Source: Flammeovirga pacifica
GTDB lineage: Bacteria > Bacteroidota > Bacteroidia > Cytophagales > Flammeovirgaceae
Length of the DNA stretch: 64,000 nucleotides
Direction: 5' to 3'
NCBI RefSeq assembly: GCF_000807855.2
Contig: NZ_JRYR02000002.1
Coordinates: 449,756 to 513,755, forward strand
The notes beneath the pieces are model-generated. The model was not told the origin of the DNA. It did no database searches and worked only from the letters and a program-made list of their open reading frames with translations. The position numbers and the translations under genes were made by a program. Of this stretch, positions 1 through 9,300 are shown in pieces. The number at the start of each line of letters is the position of its first letter. Position 1 is the first letter of the stretch.

Positions 1-350
<350 letters not shown>

Positions 351-424
351 CTTCGGTTGGTGTCTCCTTTATGGAGACACTGACAAGTTTTTACCATTCA
401 CAGTCAATGATATCAAGACATTGA

Positions 425-531
425 TGGTGCCAATGACGTAAGTGTTCACCTCTTCCCATTCCGAACAGAGCAGTTAAGCCTTACAGTGCTGATGGTACTG
501 GGTTAACCCCCGGGAGAGTAAGTCGGCGCCA
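425..531 (+). rRNA. 5S ribosomal RNA
   Basis: The highly conserved segment CCATTCCGAACAGAG lies at about 457-471, and the ends pair with each other (TGGTGCC with GGCGCCA), which fixes the boundaries. It lies about 75 bases after the 23S 3' end, the usual 23S-5S order, with no tRNA in the spacer. Confidence 0.96.
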
Positions 532-545
532 CATTCAATAAATAT

Positions 546-585
546 AAAAGGTTAGTTAACACAAGATGTTGACTAACCTTTTTTT
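546..585 (+). terminator. rRNA operon terminator
   Basis: A hairpin with arms AAAAGGTTAGTTAAC and GTTGACTAACCTTTT (one G-U pair) is followed by a T run, 15 bases after the 5S gene. It ends the rrn transcript. Confidence 0.9.
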
Positions 586-918
586 GTGTCTATATAAAAC
601 TGCAGTAGGGGGCATACACAGATATCTACATAATTGGATAGTGCCGATGGTTTAAGCCACCTTTATGAGGATAGAGAATTAAATAATGTTTCTTCGAAAT
701 ATAGACTCGAAATTTTGGATGCTAAGGTTATAGCTTTGAACTTCACTCTTCACTCTTCACTCTTCACTCTTCACTCTTCACTCTTCACTCTTCACTCTTC
801 ACCTATTTATATCAAAAATCAGTATTAAACTGTTAATAGAGTTATATGATGAATTAATGGCTATCATAAATCAAATGAATCTTCATCTTTATATCATATT
901 TACAGTAAGGAGATGAAC
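586..918. other. Non-coding stretch between rrn operon and pseudogene
   Basis: No convincing gene. A 64-codon frame at 634-828 runs through the heptamer array and has no family resemblance. The stretch holds the tandem heptamers at 741-802 and, at its right end, a Shine-Dalgarno-like AAGGAG just ahead of the decayed esterase reading frame. Confidence 0.6.
741..802. repeat. Tandem heptamer array CTTCACT, about 8.9 copies
   Basis: Sixty-two bases of uninterrupted CTTCACT units without a single mismatch. Seven is not a multiple of three, so a frame crossing it changes with copy number; no real gene seems to use it. The purity implies recent slipped-strand expansion. No function can be assigned. 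Confidence 0.95.
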
Positions 919-1155
919 ATGAAGAAAACACTAAATACTTTTTTATTGCACTGAATACATTTGGACAATTAAAATTCGCAAAAATTTTTCCAGGACAATA
1001 TGGTGCTTCAGGCAAACAAGGAAATACAAATTTGGGGAGAAGGTAAACCATTCTCAGAGTTTACAATATTAATAGACAAAAAGTAGGTCGAGGTAGTACT
1101 AAGTAAAGATGAAAAATGATCTGTGAGTTTCCCTAAAATGAAATTAAATAATAAA
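919..1155 (+). pseudogene. Decayed sialate O-acetylesterase-like N-terminus
   Basis: One frame read from the ATG at 919 gives a signal-peptide-like start (MKKTLNTFLLH), a stop, then the segment FFQDNMVLQANKEIQIWGEG and, after further stops, SVSFPKMKLNNK. Sialate O-acetylesterases (SGNH-type carbohydrate esterases common in Bacteroidota) carry 'DNMVLQ...IWG...' followed about 30 residues later by 'GKWSVSLPKMKAG'. Four in-frame stops interrupt the copy; the TGA before SVSFPKM sits where the family has Trp (TGG). Everything is in a single frame, so decay was by point mutation. The catalytic Ser-Gly-Asn-His domain is entirely absent, so this is a remnant of a former gene. AAGGAG is still present upstream. 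Confidence 0.75.
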
Positions 1156-1181
1156 GTCGCAGCACAAAGTTATCATAAAAA

Positions 1182-1214
1182 AAGCTTTAAATGCATTGAT
1201 TACATTTAAAGCTT
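1182..1214 (-). terminator. Perfect 12-bp hairpin terminator, bidirectional
   Basis: Arms AAGCTTTAAATG and CATTTAAAGCTT with a 9-base loop. On the minus strand the hairpin is followed by a T run (the plus-strand A run at 1177-1183), and it lies just beyond the stop of the small ORF at 1236-1388, whose transcript it probably ends. Confidence 0.75.
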
Positions 1215-1235
1215 CAATTTCTTTTGAGAAAGTTT

Positions 1236-1388
1236 TTATATTTCTTCATCAATATCCAGATCAAACTTTTCAATGGCATTTAATTCATCTTGCCAATCTT
1301 CCATGTTTATATCTTCGAGATTATCAAACATGTCATCAGTGTTTTCTTCAAACATCTGATCATCAAAATTCATAGCGAAATCTTCCAT
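1236..1388 (-). CDS. Small acidic protein, 50 aa, unknown
   Basis: I do not recognise this. It begins MEDFAMNFDDQMFEENTDD and ends DLDIDEEI; about 40% of residues are Asp or Glu, with only one Lys and no Arg. There is no signal peptide, membrane segment or Cys. It reads in the same direction as the DUF2490 gene 130 bases upstream, and a perfect hairpin terminator follows its stop by about 20 bases, which is the main support for its being real. There is no clear ribosome binding site, which is common in Bacteroidota. It could be a small acidic regulator or adaptor, or a chance frame. Confidence 0.5.
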   Translation of the reverse strand: MEDFAMNFDDQMFEENTDDMFDNLEDINMEDWQDELNAIEKFDLDIDEEI

Positions 1389-1518
1389 ACTTCTGTAATG
1401 TTTAAATAGACTTTTTAATTACAGTTATAAATACGTCGACTTAATAAGAAGGTTGAATGGATTTACATTTATTTTGTGGTAAAAATCACATTAGTTTTTT
1501 TGTGCAATTTTGACTGGG

Positions 1519-2223
1519 TTATCTACTTTTTTTACGACCAAATAAAGGTCCTGTTCTAAGAGGATGAATAACATGATCAATTCTTACACGAATCATCTGT
1601 GTTTCATTAATATAACCTGTCTCAACTCTATTGTAGGCACGTTCATTAATATATTGTAAAGTGAAATGAACATTACCATAAATCTTATTTTTGACACCTA
1701 CAATAAGACGGTTTGCTCCAATATAACTACCATCTTTTTTTACAGATACAAATGGCTCTGCTGCCAAAGTCCATTGACCAATAGGAGAAGGGAATTTAAT
1801 AGCGGGATTGTACCTTATTCTAAAGTTGAAATTTTTATTGGGATCTGTAAAAGTCTGTTGCTCAAGTCTTATTCTTTGTTGAATAGTAATATCATGAAGC
1901 TTGAATGAGTATACATAATCTTGATAAAAACGAATTTCTTGAGATGCAACAGAACCGTCAACGTACATAAAGCCAGCTCTAGCATACATATTAGAGTTGA
2001 TGTCATACCTTAAGCCAGATCTAAATTGACCACGGTATCTTTCTGAATCAAAATATTCTCTCCAACCAAAATCTGAATCAATTGAGAATTTGTAAGAAAG
2101 TTTGTATCGGTTAAAATAATGAAACCAAATAAAGTCTTGAGCGAATAATTCATCGGTTATAGCAAAAGACAATATGAATATTAAGTTCCGAATTAATTTT
2201 TTATAATCAATTAATTGGTTCAT
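1519..2223 (-). CDS. DUF2490 family outer-membrane protein
   Basis: A 234-residue protein with a signal peptide ending near 'LFAQ' (residue ~29), then alternating aromatic/hydrophobic strands without internal membrane helices, typical of a small outer-membrane beta-barrel. The spacing of 'WFHYFNRYKLSYKF...DFGWRE', 'FRSGLRYDIN', 'QQRIRLEQQ', 'FRIRYNPAIKFP' and the C-terminal strand 'MIRVRIDHVI' fits the DUF2490 family, whose members of 220-250 aa are frequent in Bacteroidota. Substrate and role are unknown. It is transcribed away from the metalloprotease gene, and the small acidic ORF follows in the same orientation. Confidence 0.75.
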   Translation of the reverse strand: MNQLIDYKKLIRNLIFILSFAITDELFAQDFIWFHYFNRYKLSYKFSIDSDFGWREYFDSERYRGQFRSGLRYDINSNMYARAGFMYVDGSVASQEIRFYQDYVYSFKLHDITIQQRIRLEQQTFTDPNKNFNFRIRYNPAIKFPSPIGQWTLAAEPFVSVKKDGSYIGANRLIVGVKNKIYGNVHFTLQYINERAYNRVETGYINETQMIRVRIDHVIHPLRTGPLFGRKKSR

Positions 2224-2532
2224 ATAAATGTAGTCGCACTGTAAGTATAGTAATCACTCACAAATTTAAACTTTTGTTACTTTATTGTACTATTTTTTCA
2301 TGATATTTTCGTTAAAGTTTTTTAAGTTTGAATTGAAACAAATTCAATAGAAATTGTATAATTTAAATCAAACATTAGCAGGGTGTTAAATAATTATATA
2401 TATGATTTAAATGTGATCTATCAATTTGATTGAAAATAAAAATGTTGTATTCTTTTAAAAAACAACTCTCAATTTTGTATTCATTAATACTTTTTGAAAT
2501 TTTATGTTTTTTAATACAACTAATTTTTTTAT
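2224..2532. other. Divergent intergenic region
   Basis: This separates the leftward DUF2490 gene from the rightward metalloprotease gene, so it should hold promoters in both directions. It is strongly AT-rich. I see no convincing operator, hairpin or small gene. Confidence 0.5.
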
Positions 2533-4971
2533 ATGAAACTTTCCATTCGATTATTTACACTTACGTGCATGTTATTATCATGTACTTTTGTCTTTGGGCA
2601 AAAAAAGAAAAACAAAAAGAAAAAATCTAAGACAGAGGAGGTAGTACCTAAAAAAGAAAAGGGACCTTTTAAAGAGTATAATAAAGTTATTACTGATGAG
2701 GCCGAAACTCAAGAAGGACTGTTTACAACCCATAAAGTAGATGGTAAATATTTCTTCGAAATAAGTGATGATTTACTTGATAATGAAATCTTGATTGTAA
2801 GTAGAATCTCAGGCCATGTACAGGGTTTAAACTTTGGTGGTGCCGGAATGAAATCACGCCCACAGCAAGTTATAAGATGGCAAAGAAAAGATAATAAGTT
2901 ATTGATGAGATCAGTTTCTTACAATAGTGTAGCATCTGAAAAAGAGCCAATTTATAAATCGGTGAAAAATAATAATTTTGAACCTGTGGTAGCGTCATTT
3001 GATATAGAAGCAGTTTCAGCAGATTCATCTAAAGTGGTGATTGATGTTAGTTCTTTCTTTACTTCTGATATACCTATGATCGGTGCAATGAGGGACAGTG
3101 AAAGAAAAAGGTTTGGGATTAAAGGATTAGATGGAAAAAGAAGTATTATTTCTTCAATAAAATCTTTTCCAAAAAATGTTGAAGTAAGACATATTTTAAC
3201 TTATAAAGGAGATAAGCTACCTGATAATCAAATTACCAAATCTCTTTCAGTTGAGATGAATCAATCTTTTATTTTGTTACCTGAAAAGAAATGGAAATCT
3301 AGATATTATGATCCTCGTGTAGGGTATTTTTCAGTACAACAAACTAATTATTCATTAGATCAGCATAGAGCAGCCAAGCAAAGATTTATTACCAGATGGA
3401 AATTAGAACCTAAAGATTGGGATGCTTATAATAGAGGCGAGTTAGTAGAGCCTATTAAACCAATAGTTTATTACATCGATCCTGCTACTCCTGAAAAATG
3501 GAGACCTTTCCTTAAAAATGGTATAGAAGCTTGGCAAAGTGCTTTTGAAAAGGCAGGTTTTAAAAATGCTATTATAGCAAAAGATGCACCTACTAAAGAA
3601 GAAGATCCTGATTGGTCTCCAGAAGATGTTAGGTACTCTGTTATTAGATATATTACAACACCTATACAAAATGCACAAGGTCCTCATGTTCATGATCCAA
3701 GAACTGGTGAGATATTAGAATCTGACATACTTTGGTATCATAATGTCATGAACCTTTTAAGAAATTGGGCATTGATTCAGACTGCTGCTGTTAATCCTGA
3801 AGTGAGAAAGTCAAAATTTGATGATCAACTGATGGGTAAATTAATTGAATTTGTAGCAACTCATGAAGTGGGTCATACCATTGGTTTAATGCATAATATG
3901 GGATCTAGTTGTAATTATACGGTAGAGCAATTGAGAACACCTGGTTTTGTTCAGGAACATGGTGTAGCTCCTTCAATTATGGATTATGCTAGAATGAACT
4001 ATGTTGCTCAACCAGAAGACAAAGGAGCTGGTTTATATCCAATTATAGGACCTTATGATAATTGGGCTATAGAATATGGTTATAAATTAACGGATGCAAA
4101 ATCGGCTCTTGATGAAAAATTGATATTAAATGAATGGATCAAAGAGAAAAATAAAAATCCATGGAACAGATATGGTGCACAACAATGGCCATATGTAGTT
4201 GATCCATCTGCTCAAACAGAAGATCTTGGAGACGATGCAATGGTAGCAAGTGATTTAGGAATCAAAAATTTAAAAAGAATTGTACCACAATTAATTCAAT
4301 GGACCAAGGAAGAAGGAGAGTTTTATCAAGATTTAGAAGAACTTTATTCTGCTGTTTTATCTCAATTTAATAGATATATGGGACATGTATCTAATAATGT
4401 AGGAGGTGTGATCATAGATTATAAAACATCTGAAGAAGGGAAATCGGTCTATACCAATGTGACAAAAGAAAAACAAAAAAGGGCTGTAGACTTCATAGAT
4501 AAACAATTATTCAATACACCTGAATGGTTAATTAATCAAGATGTTTTAAGTAGAATTGAATATACTGGCATCGTTGAGAAAATTAGAAAGTCACAAGAAC
4601 GTACTCTAAAAAATCTTCTTGCAGATTCTAGACAATTAAGAATGATTAATCAATATGCATTATCACAAGATGCTTATTCGATTATTGAATTGAATAGTGA
4701 TCTTACAAAAAGCATTTGGAAAGAGTTGAATTCAGCTAAATCAATTGATACATACAGACGTGAATTACAAAGAGTTCATGTTGAATTATTAATTGAAAAA
4801 ATGAATAATGAAAAGGCTTTGTCATCGGACATTCAAGCAGTTTCTAGAGCACAATTAGAAATGATAAGAAAGAAGACAAAATCGATGTCGTCTAGATATA
4901 AGACAACTTCAATTGAAGGGATTCATATGAAGGATATTACAGCTAAAATCAATAAGGCTTTTGATAATTAG
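2533..4971 (+). CDS. Zinc-dependent metalloprotease (DUF5118/5117/4953)
   Basis: An 812-residue exported protein. The N-terminal signal ends either at a lipobox-like LLSC (Cys16) or at FG-Q (about residue 22), followed by a lysine-rich stretch (KKKNKKKKSK). The middle resembles the DUF5117 region of a large Bacteroidota metalloprotease family (for example 'GGAGMKSRPQQVIRWQR' near residue 96). The zinc site is an extended metzincin-like HEVGHTIGLMH at residues 444-454, with the catalytic Glu445 in place, and 'SIMDYARMNY' downstream fits the Met-turn. Length is typical of the family. It stands alone with its own terminator. Substrate is unknown; a periplasmic or surface location is inferred from the signal. 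Confidence 0.88.
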   Translation: MKLSIRLFTLTCMLLSCTFVFGQKKKNKKKKSKTEEVVPKKEKGPFKEYNKVITDEAETQEGLFTTHKVDGKYFFEISDDLLDNEILIVSRISGHVQGLNFGGAGMKSRPQQVIRWQRKDNKLLMRSVSYNSVASEKEPIYKSVKNNNFEPVVASFDIEAVSADSSKVVIDVSSFFTSDIPMIGAMRDSERKRFGIKGLDGKRSIISSIKSFPKNVEVRHILTYKGDKLPDNQITKSLSVEMNQSFILLPEKKWKSRYYDPRVGYFSVQQTNYSLDQHRAAKQRFITRWKLEPKDWDAYNRGELVEPIKPIVYYIDPATPEKWRPFLKNGIEAWQSAFEKAGFKNAIIAKDAPTKEEDPDWSPEDVRYSVIRYITTPIQNAQGPHVHDPRTGEILESDILWYHNVMNLLRNWALIQTAAVNPEVRKSKFDDQLMGKLIEFVATHEVGHTIGLMHNMGSSCNYTVEQLRTPGFVQEHGVAPSIMDYARMNYVAQPEDKGAGLYPIIGPYDNWAIEYGYKLTDAKSALDEKLILNEWIKEKNKNPWNRYGAQQWPYVVDPSAQTEDLGDDAMVASDLGIKNLKRIVPQLIQWTKEEGEFYQDLEELYSAVLSQFNRYMGHVSNNVGGVIIDYKTSEEGKSVYTNVTKEKQKRAVDFIDKQLFNTPEWLINQDVLSRIEYTGIVEKIRKSQERTLKNLLADSRQLRMINQYALSQDAYSIIELNSDLTKSIWKELNSAKSIDTYRRELQRVHVELLIEKMNNEKALSSDIQAVSRAQLEMIRKKTKSMSSRYKTTSIEGIHMKDITAKINKAFDN

Positions 4972-4997
4972 TTTTAAGTACATAATATTCTTTTAAT

Positions 4998-5041
4998 AAA
5001 AAAGTGATATAAATATTGCATGATATTTATATCACTTTTTT
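4998..5041 (+). terminator. Terminator of the metalloprotease gene
   Basis: A perfect 18-bp stem, arms beginning AAAAGTGATATAAATAT, around the loop TGCATG, ending in a T run, 27 bases after the stop codon. Flanking A and T runs make it potentially bidirectional. Confidence 0.9.
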
Positions 5042-5137
5042 TAGTTATAACATTGTAATAATTAAAGAATATTAATTTATGTGTCTTAATTACACTAAAA
5101 TTTTAGTTAAAATTTGCATAATAAAATTTAACTCCGT

Positions 5138-5155
5138 AAAATTGGTCTACCAGAT
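5138..5155. promoter_or_regulatory. Putative GntR/FadR-family operator 1
   Basis: AAATTGGTCTACCAGATT contains TGGT-N2-ACCA, the half-sites typical of FadR-subfamily regulators, and closely resembles the UxuR/ExuR operator as I remember it (AAATTGGTATACCAATTT). It lies about 220 bases upstream of the GntR gene, so it could control the same promoter by looping with the second site. Predicted from sequence only. Confidence 0.55.
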
Positions 5156-5223
5156 TATGGAAGCCCAGTTATTGGTTTGCATAAGATGAGAAACGGGATA
5201 TATTACTCTTTTCATTGCAGAAA

Positions 5224-5322
5224 ATGATAAATAAAAAAGATTTAAATAGAGAATTGAAAGACTTAACTATGATTTCGAATTCCATCATTTTATATTGTAA
5301 TGGAAATTTAAAGGAAGACTAA
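5224..5322 (+). other. 32-codon frame between the two operators
   Basis: An open frame starting MINKKDLNRELKDL and ending NGNLKED lies between the two palindromes in the 326-base gap before the GntR gene. It may be a leader peptide, a gene remnant or chance; nothing else in the sequence supports it. Confidence 0.2.
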
Positions 5323-5334
5323 AGTGTAATTTTC

Positions 5335-5350
5335 ATTTGGTCAACCAAAT
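5335..5350. promoter_or_regulatory. Putative GntR/FadR-family operator 2
   Basis: ATTTGGTCAACCAAAT has perfect 7-base arms around a CA centre and the same TGGT-N2-ACCA core as operator 1. It ends 17 bases before the GntR start codon, so bound repressor would block transcription or early elongation: a classic autoregulatory position. Confidence 0.65.
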
Positions 5351-5367
5351 AAAAAATGATTTGAAAT

Positions 5368-6072
5368 ATGGAACAATCAGTATTTGATACATTTAGAAAA
5401 ATTGAAGTAGAAAAACCTGTCGATAAGATTATCAAACAGTTAAAAGCATTAATATCAAGTGGTCAGTTAAATCCTGGAGATAAATTACCTTCAGAAAGAA
5501 AATTGAGTGAGTTATTTGGTATTGGTAGAACTTATGTTAGAGATGCTATTCGTAAGTTAGAATTTTACGGAATCTTAAAAACACATCCTCAGAGTGGGAC
5601 AATCGTTGCTGGTTTTGGTATTGATGCATTAGAAGGTTTAATAACTGATGTATTAGAGTTGGAAGGGAATGATATGAATTCCTTAGTGGAGACAAGGGTT
5701 ATATTGGAAAAGAGTACAGCTAGGTTTGCAGCATTAAGAAGAGATGAGAAAGATATTGTTTCTATTTCGAAAGCATTATCTGAATACGAGGAAGCAGTTA
5801 AACTAGGCCAAGATACAGTTGAACATGATTTAATGTTTCATTTAAAAATAGCTGAAGCTAGTAAAAATTCTGTCTTAAAATCTTTAATGCTAATTGTTGC
5901 TCCAGATATTATTACTTTTTTTAAAGAAAATGATGTTTGTGCTGGAGATAAACCAAACCAAGCATTAGAAGAACATTATAAAATACTTGAACATATTTCT
6001 AATAGAGAGCCTGAATTGGCTGAAGAAGCTATGTACAATCATTTAAAAGGAATATTGAATAAAGAATTTTAG
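5368..6072 (+). CDS. GntR family regulator, FadR/FCD subfamily
   Basis: A 234-residue cytoplasmic repressor. Residues ~15-82 are a winged helix-turn-helix (PGDKLPSERKLSELFGIGRT). Residues ~100-230 are an FCD effector domain that retains the family's metal-binding set: Asp154, His158, His203 and His225. FCD regulators sense small carboxylates; relatives UxuR/ExuR/KdgR-like proteins sense uronates. Two TGGT-N2-ACCA palindromes lie upstream, one 17 bases before the start, implying autoregulation. It is followed by SusC, SusD, PKD lipoprotein and alginate lyase genes in the same direction, so it likely controls alginate use in response to an uronate-derived ligand. The family is certain; the ligand and regulon are inferred. 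Confidence 0.9.
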   Translation: MEQSVFDTFRKIEVEKPVDKIIKQLKALISSGQLNPGDKLPSERKLSELFGIGRTYVRDAIRKLEFYGILKTHPQSGTIVAGFGIDALEGLITDVLELEGNDMNSLVETRVILEKSTARFAALRRDEKDIVSISKALSEYEEAVKLGQDTVEHDLMFHLKIAEASKNSVLKSLMLIVAPDIITFFKENDVCAGDKPNQALEEHYKILEHISNREPELAEEAMYNHLKGILNKEF

Positions 6073-6131
6073 TCACAATTTAAACTTAAAACAACACACA
6101 ATGCCTATGATATAATTTATCATACAAAAAA

Positions 6132-6152
6132 AAAGGATTAACGAATCGTTAA
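6132..6152 (-). terminator. Hairpin reading as a minus-strand terminator
   Basis: GGATTAACG and CGTTAATCC pair perfectly around AAT. The plus-strand A run before it becomes a T run on the minus strand, so it has the form of an intrinsic terminator for leftward transcription, although no leftward gene lies just upstream. It may block antisense transcription into the GntR gene or mark the end of that gene's own message. Confidence 0.45.
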
Positions 6153-6155
6153 TCC

Positions 6156-6272
6156 AAACAGGTAATTCTAAAGCAGGGTCATCGCCAAATTCATCCGCAA
6201 TTGAATACACCGGTAGGTAAATATAGTAATACAACACAATTATCACAAATTTTGTGATCCTACCACCTGTTT
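6156..6272 (+). promoter_or_regulatory. Nested inverted repeats ahead of susC (structured leader or operators)
   Basis: Three nested complementary pairs: AAACAGGT (6156-6163) with ACCTGTTT (6265-6272); GGTAGG (6212-6217) with CCTACC (6259-6264); and TCACAAA (6243-6249) with TTTGTGA (6251-6257). The 3' arms are contiguous, so the RNA could fold into a long stacked stem about 100 bases before the SusC start codon. Alternatively the short palindromes are protein-binding sites. It lies in the 307-base gap between the GntR and SusC genes. Confidence 0.45.
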
Positions 6273-6379
6273 AAATTTCTCTTATTTTTTCAATTTAAAG
6301 TTTATAGTACGTTTTTTTGACGTATATATAATATTGTACGCTACAATTAAATGTACTATCAATCTATTCACAAAAGAAA

Positions 6380-9300
6380 ATGAACACAAGATTATTACTT
6401 TTATCATTAACACTACTGCTATTCCTCATAAATCCCGGGGTATTTGCACAAGACCAAAAGCGTATTGTCAAAGGTTCCGTAGTAGATCAAGACAATAGCC
6501 CTTTACCAGGAGTTTCTATCATCATTAAAGATGGAAAGGGAAATAAAGGAACAATAACCGATTTTGATGGTAATTATTCACTTTTGGTAGCACCAACAGA
6601 TGTATTAATATTTTCATTTATTGGTTGTAAAACCGAAGAAGTTACCGTAAATAATCAAACAGTATTAGACGTTCAGCTTATTGAAGAAGCCAGTCAATTA
6701 GATGAAATTGTTGTGGTAGGATATGGTACTGTTCAAAAATCTCACCTAACAGGTGCAGTTTCAAAGGTTAAAAATGAAAGCCTTGATCAGATTCCAACAG
6801 CTAGAATTGATGATGCCCTTTCTGGTCAAGTATCAGGGGTGAATATTCAGCAAACAAATCCAACTGCTGGTGGAGCACCAACAATTCGAGTAAGAGGAGT
6901 AGGTTCTATTACATCATTTCCAAGTCCATTAATAGTCGTAGATGGTATTGTAGTTGATCAGGATTATTTAGCTACACTAGATATGAATGATGTTGAGTCT
7001 ATTGAAATATTGAAAGATGCTTCTTCTGCTGCAATTTATGGTTCTAGAGGAGCCAATGGTGTAATCTTAATTACCAATAAAGCAGGTAAAGAAGGAAAAG
7101 CACAATTTAGTTATAATGGTTACTTTGGTGTAAAATCAGTACCTAAAAATGATGTTCTAAAAACGGTAGGTGAGTGGACTTCTTTTGTTCAGGATAACAA
7201 CAATGGAGAGTTAACTGACAGAATGAAATATATTCAGGAATTAGGTACTGAAACTGCTTGGGACGAAGTAGTGATGGATGGAGGTACTATTCAGTCTCAC
7301 TCTCTTTCAGCAAGAGGTGGTTCAGAGAGAACAAAGTATTCAATTTCAGGTAATTACTTAAATGATGAAGGCGTACTTTTAACAGATAGTTATGATAGAA
7401 TTAACTTCAGATTGAATGTACAATCAAAAATAAATAAACGATTGACGTTTGGTATGAACTTAAACCCTTCATATAGTAATCAAAGACGTTTTCCAATAGG
7501 TTTACACGATGCTATTAGACAATCACCTTGGTTACCACAGTATGTAGATGAAAATTCGATTAAGTATGTCAATAGATTAAGAGAAGAGGGAAGATGGGAA
7601 AATGCTCAAGTAGGTGATTATGCCATGGAGAGAATGTTTGATGACTATGATTTAGTGAATGGGATGCCTATTGAATCAGGAGGAACAGATATTAGTACGA
7701 CATCAAATGTATCACCATTGTCAAAAATTTTAGAAAGAGAACAACGTAAATACCAAACAAAAGTGTTTACCAATTTATTCTTAAAGTATAAAATTGCTGA
7801 AGGATTAAACTTTAGATCTTCTTTTGGTGGTGATTATAAAAACGTTAGAGACCAAAGATTTATTGGGGTAAAAGCAACTCGAAATGCTGAAAATGGTACT
7901 GAAGCATATGATAGAAGAAATAATCAATTTCACCTAGTAACAGAACAAACGTTAAGTTGGAATAAAACTTTAGATAAACATAGCTTTAGTGTAGTAGGTG
8001 GTTTTGCATTTGAATTTTGGGATAGAAACATAAGCGAAATAGAAGGTAATGGTTATAACTTTGATTACATCAAAACAATTCCTTCTACGAATGTAACTGG
8101 AGCAAATACTTATGCTGATCAAAAATCATTGGTGTCTTATTTTGGTAGAATGAATTACGCTTATAATGATAAATATTTAGTATCTCTTAGTGTACGTTCA
8201 GACGGTAGCTCTAAATTTGGTAGTGATTATAAATATGGTGTATTTCCGGCAGCTTCATTGGGATGGAGAATCTCACAGGAGAATTTCTTAAAAGACAGTG
8301 AAGTATTAAGTAACTTAAAAGTAAGAGTGAGTTATGGTGTGTCAGGAACTGATGGTAGTGATGCTCAGATTGGTAGATATCCAGCGATTGGTCTTGTAGA
8401 ACCGGTAGGTAGTGTATTTAATGGTAACGTTTACTCAGGGTTTAACCAATCAACTCTATCAAACCCAGAATTAAGATGGGAAAGATCAATCGAAATTAAC
8501 CCAGGTATTGATATTGGTTTCTTCCAAGATCGTTTAGCTGTAAGTGTGGATCTTTATAAGAAAAACTCTGATGATTTATTATTGAATCGTCCAATTCCAT
8601 CAGCAACAGGTTTCCAAGAAGCTACTGTAAATTTAGGTGAGATTGAAAACAGAGGGGTAGAGTTTGAAGTGAGAACAACAAATATTATCACCTCAAGTTT
8701 TAAGTGGTCAACTACTGCAAACATGTCTTTAAATGAGAATAAAATTGTAAGTATGGCAGGTGCAGATGGTTTAATTTCGACAGTAGATTCAAAGAGACCA
8801 GCAGAATGGATTGCTAAAGAAGGTCACCCAGTAGCATCATTCTATGGTTATGTTGTTGAAAAAGAGATACCAATTGAGAATATCAAAAATCCTTTCTATC
8901 CTATAAACGGACAATCTCAAGATATTTATGTAAAGGATTTAAATGGAGATGGTATTATCGATCCTGATGACAGAACAATTCTAGGTTCACCTTATCCTAA
9001 ATTAATATGGGCGATTAATAACACTATTAATTATAAGAATTTTGATTTAAGCTTTATGTTCCAAGGCTCGCATGGTGCAAAAGTAAGAAATATGGATCCT
9101 CAGTATGTGAATAATCAATTTAGCTCGAACCAAGATTATATTACTGACGAAACAGATCCTAACTTCTTCAAAGATGCAGATAAAGTAGTTCAAAGAATCT
9201 TTACTGATGATATAGTTATGGATGCTTCTTACATTACTTTGAGAAATTTAAATGTAGGGTATCAGTTGCCAAAAGGACCACTTAATAAAGTGGGAATCAA

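Noticed and set aside
741-802. Heptamer array as a CRISPR
   Set aside because: Units are contiguous with no spacers and no cas genes are present.
634-828. Open frame of 64 codons containing repeated Thr-Leu-His-Ser-Ser-Leu-Phe
   Set aside because: The repetition is only the translation of the CTTCACT array; no start signal or family supports it.
6243-6257. TCACAAATTTTGTGA as a CRP-type site
   Set aside because: The half-sites are in the reverse order of TGTGA-N6-TCACA; it fits better as part of the nested stem.
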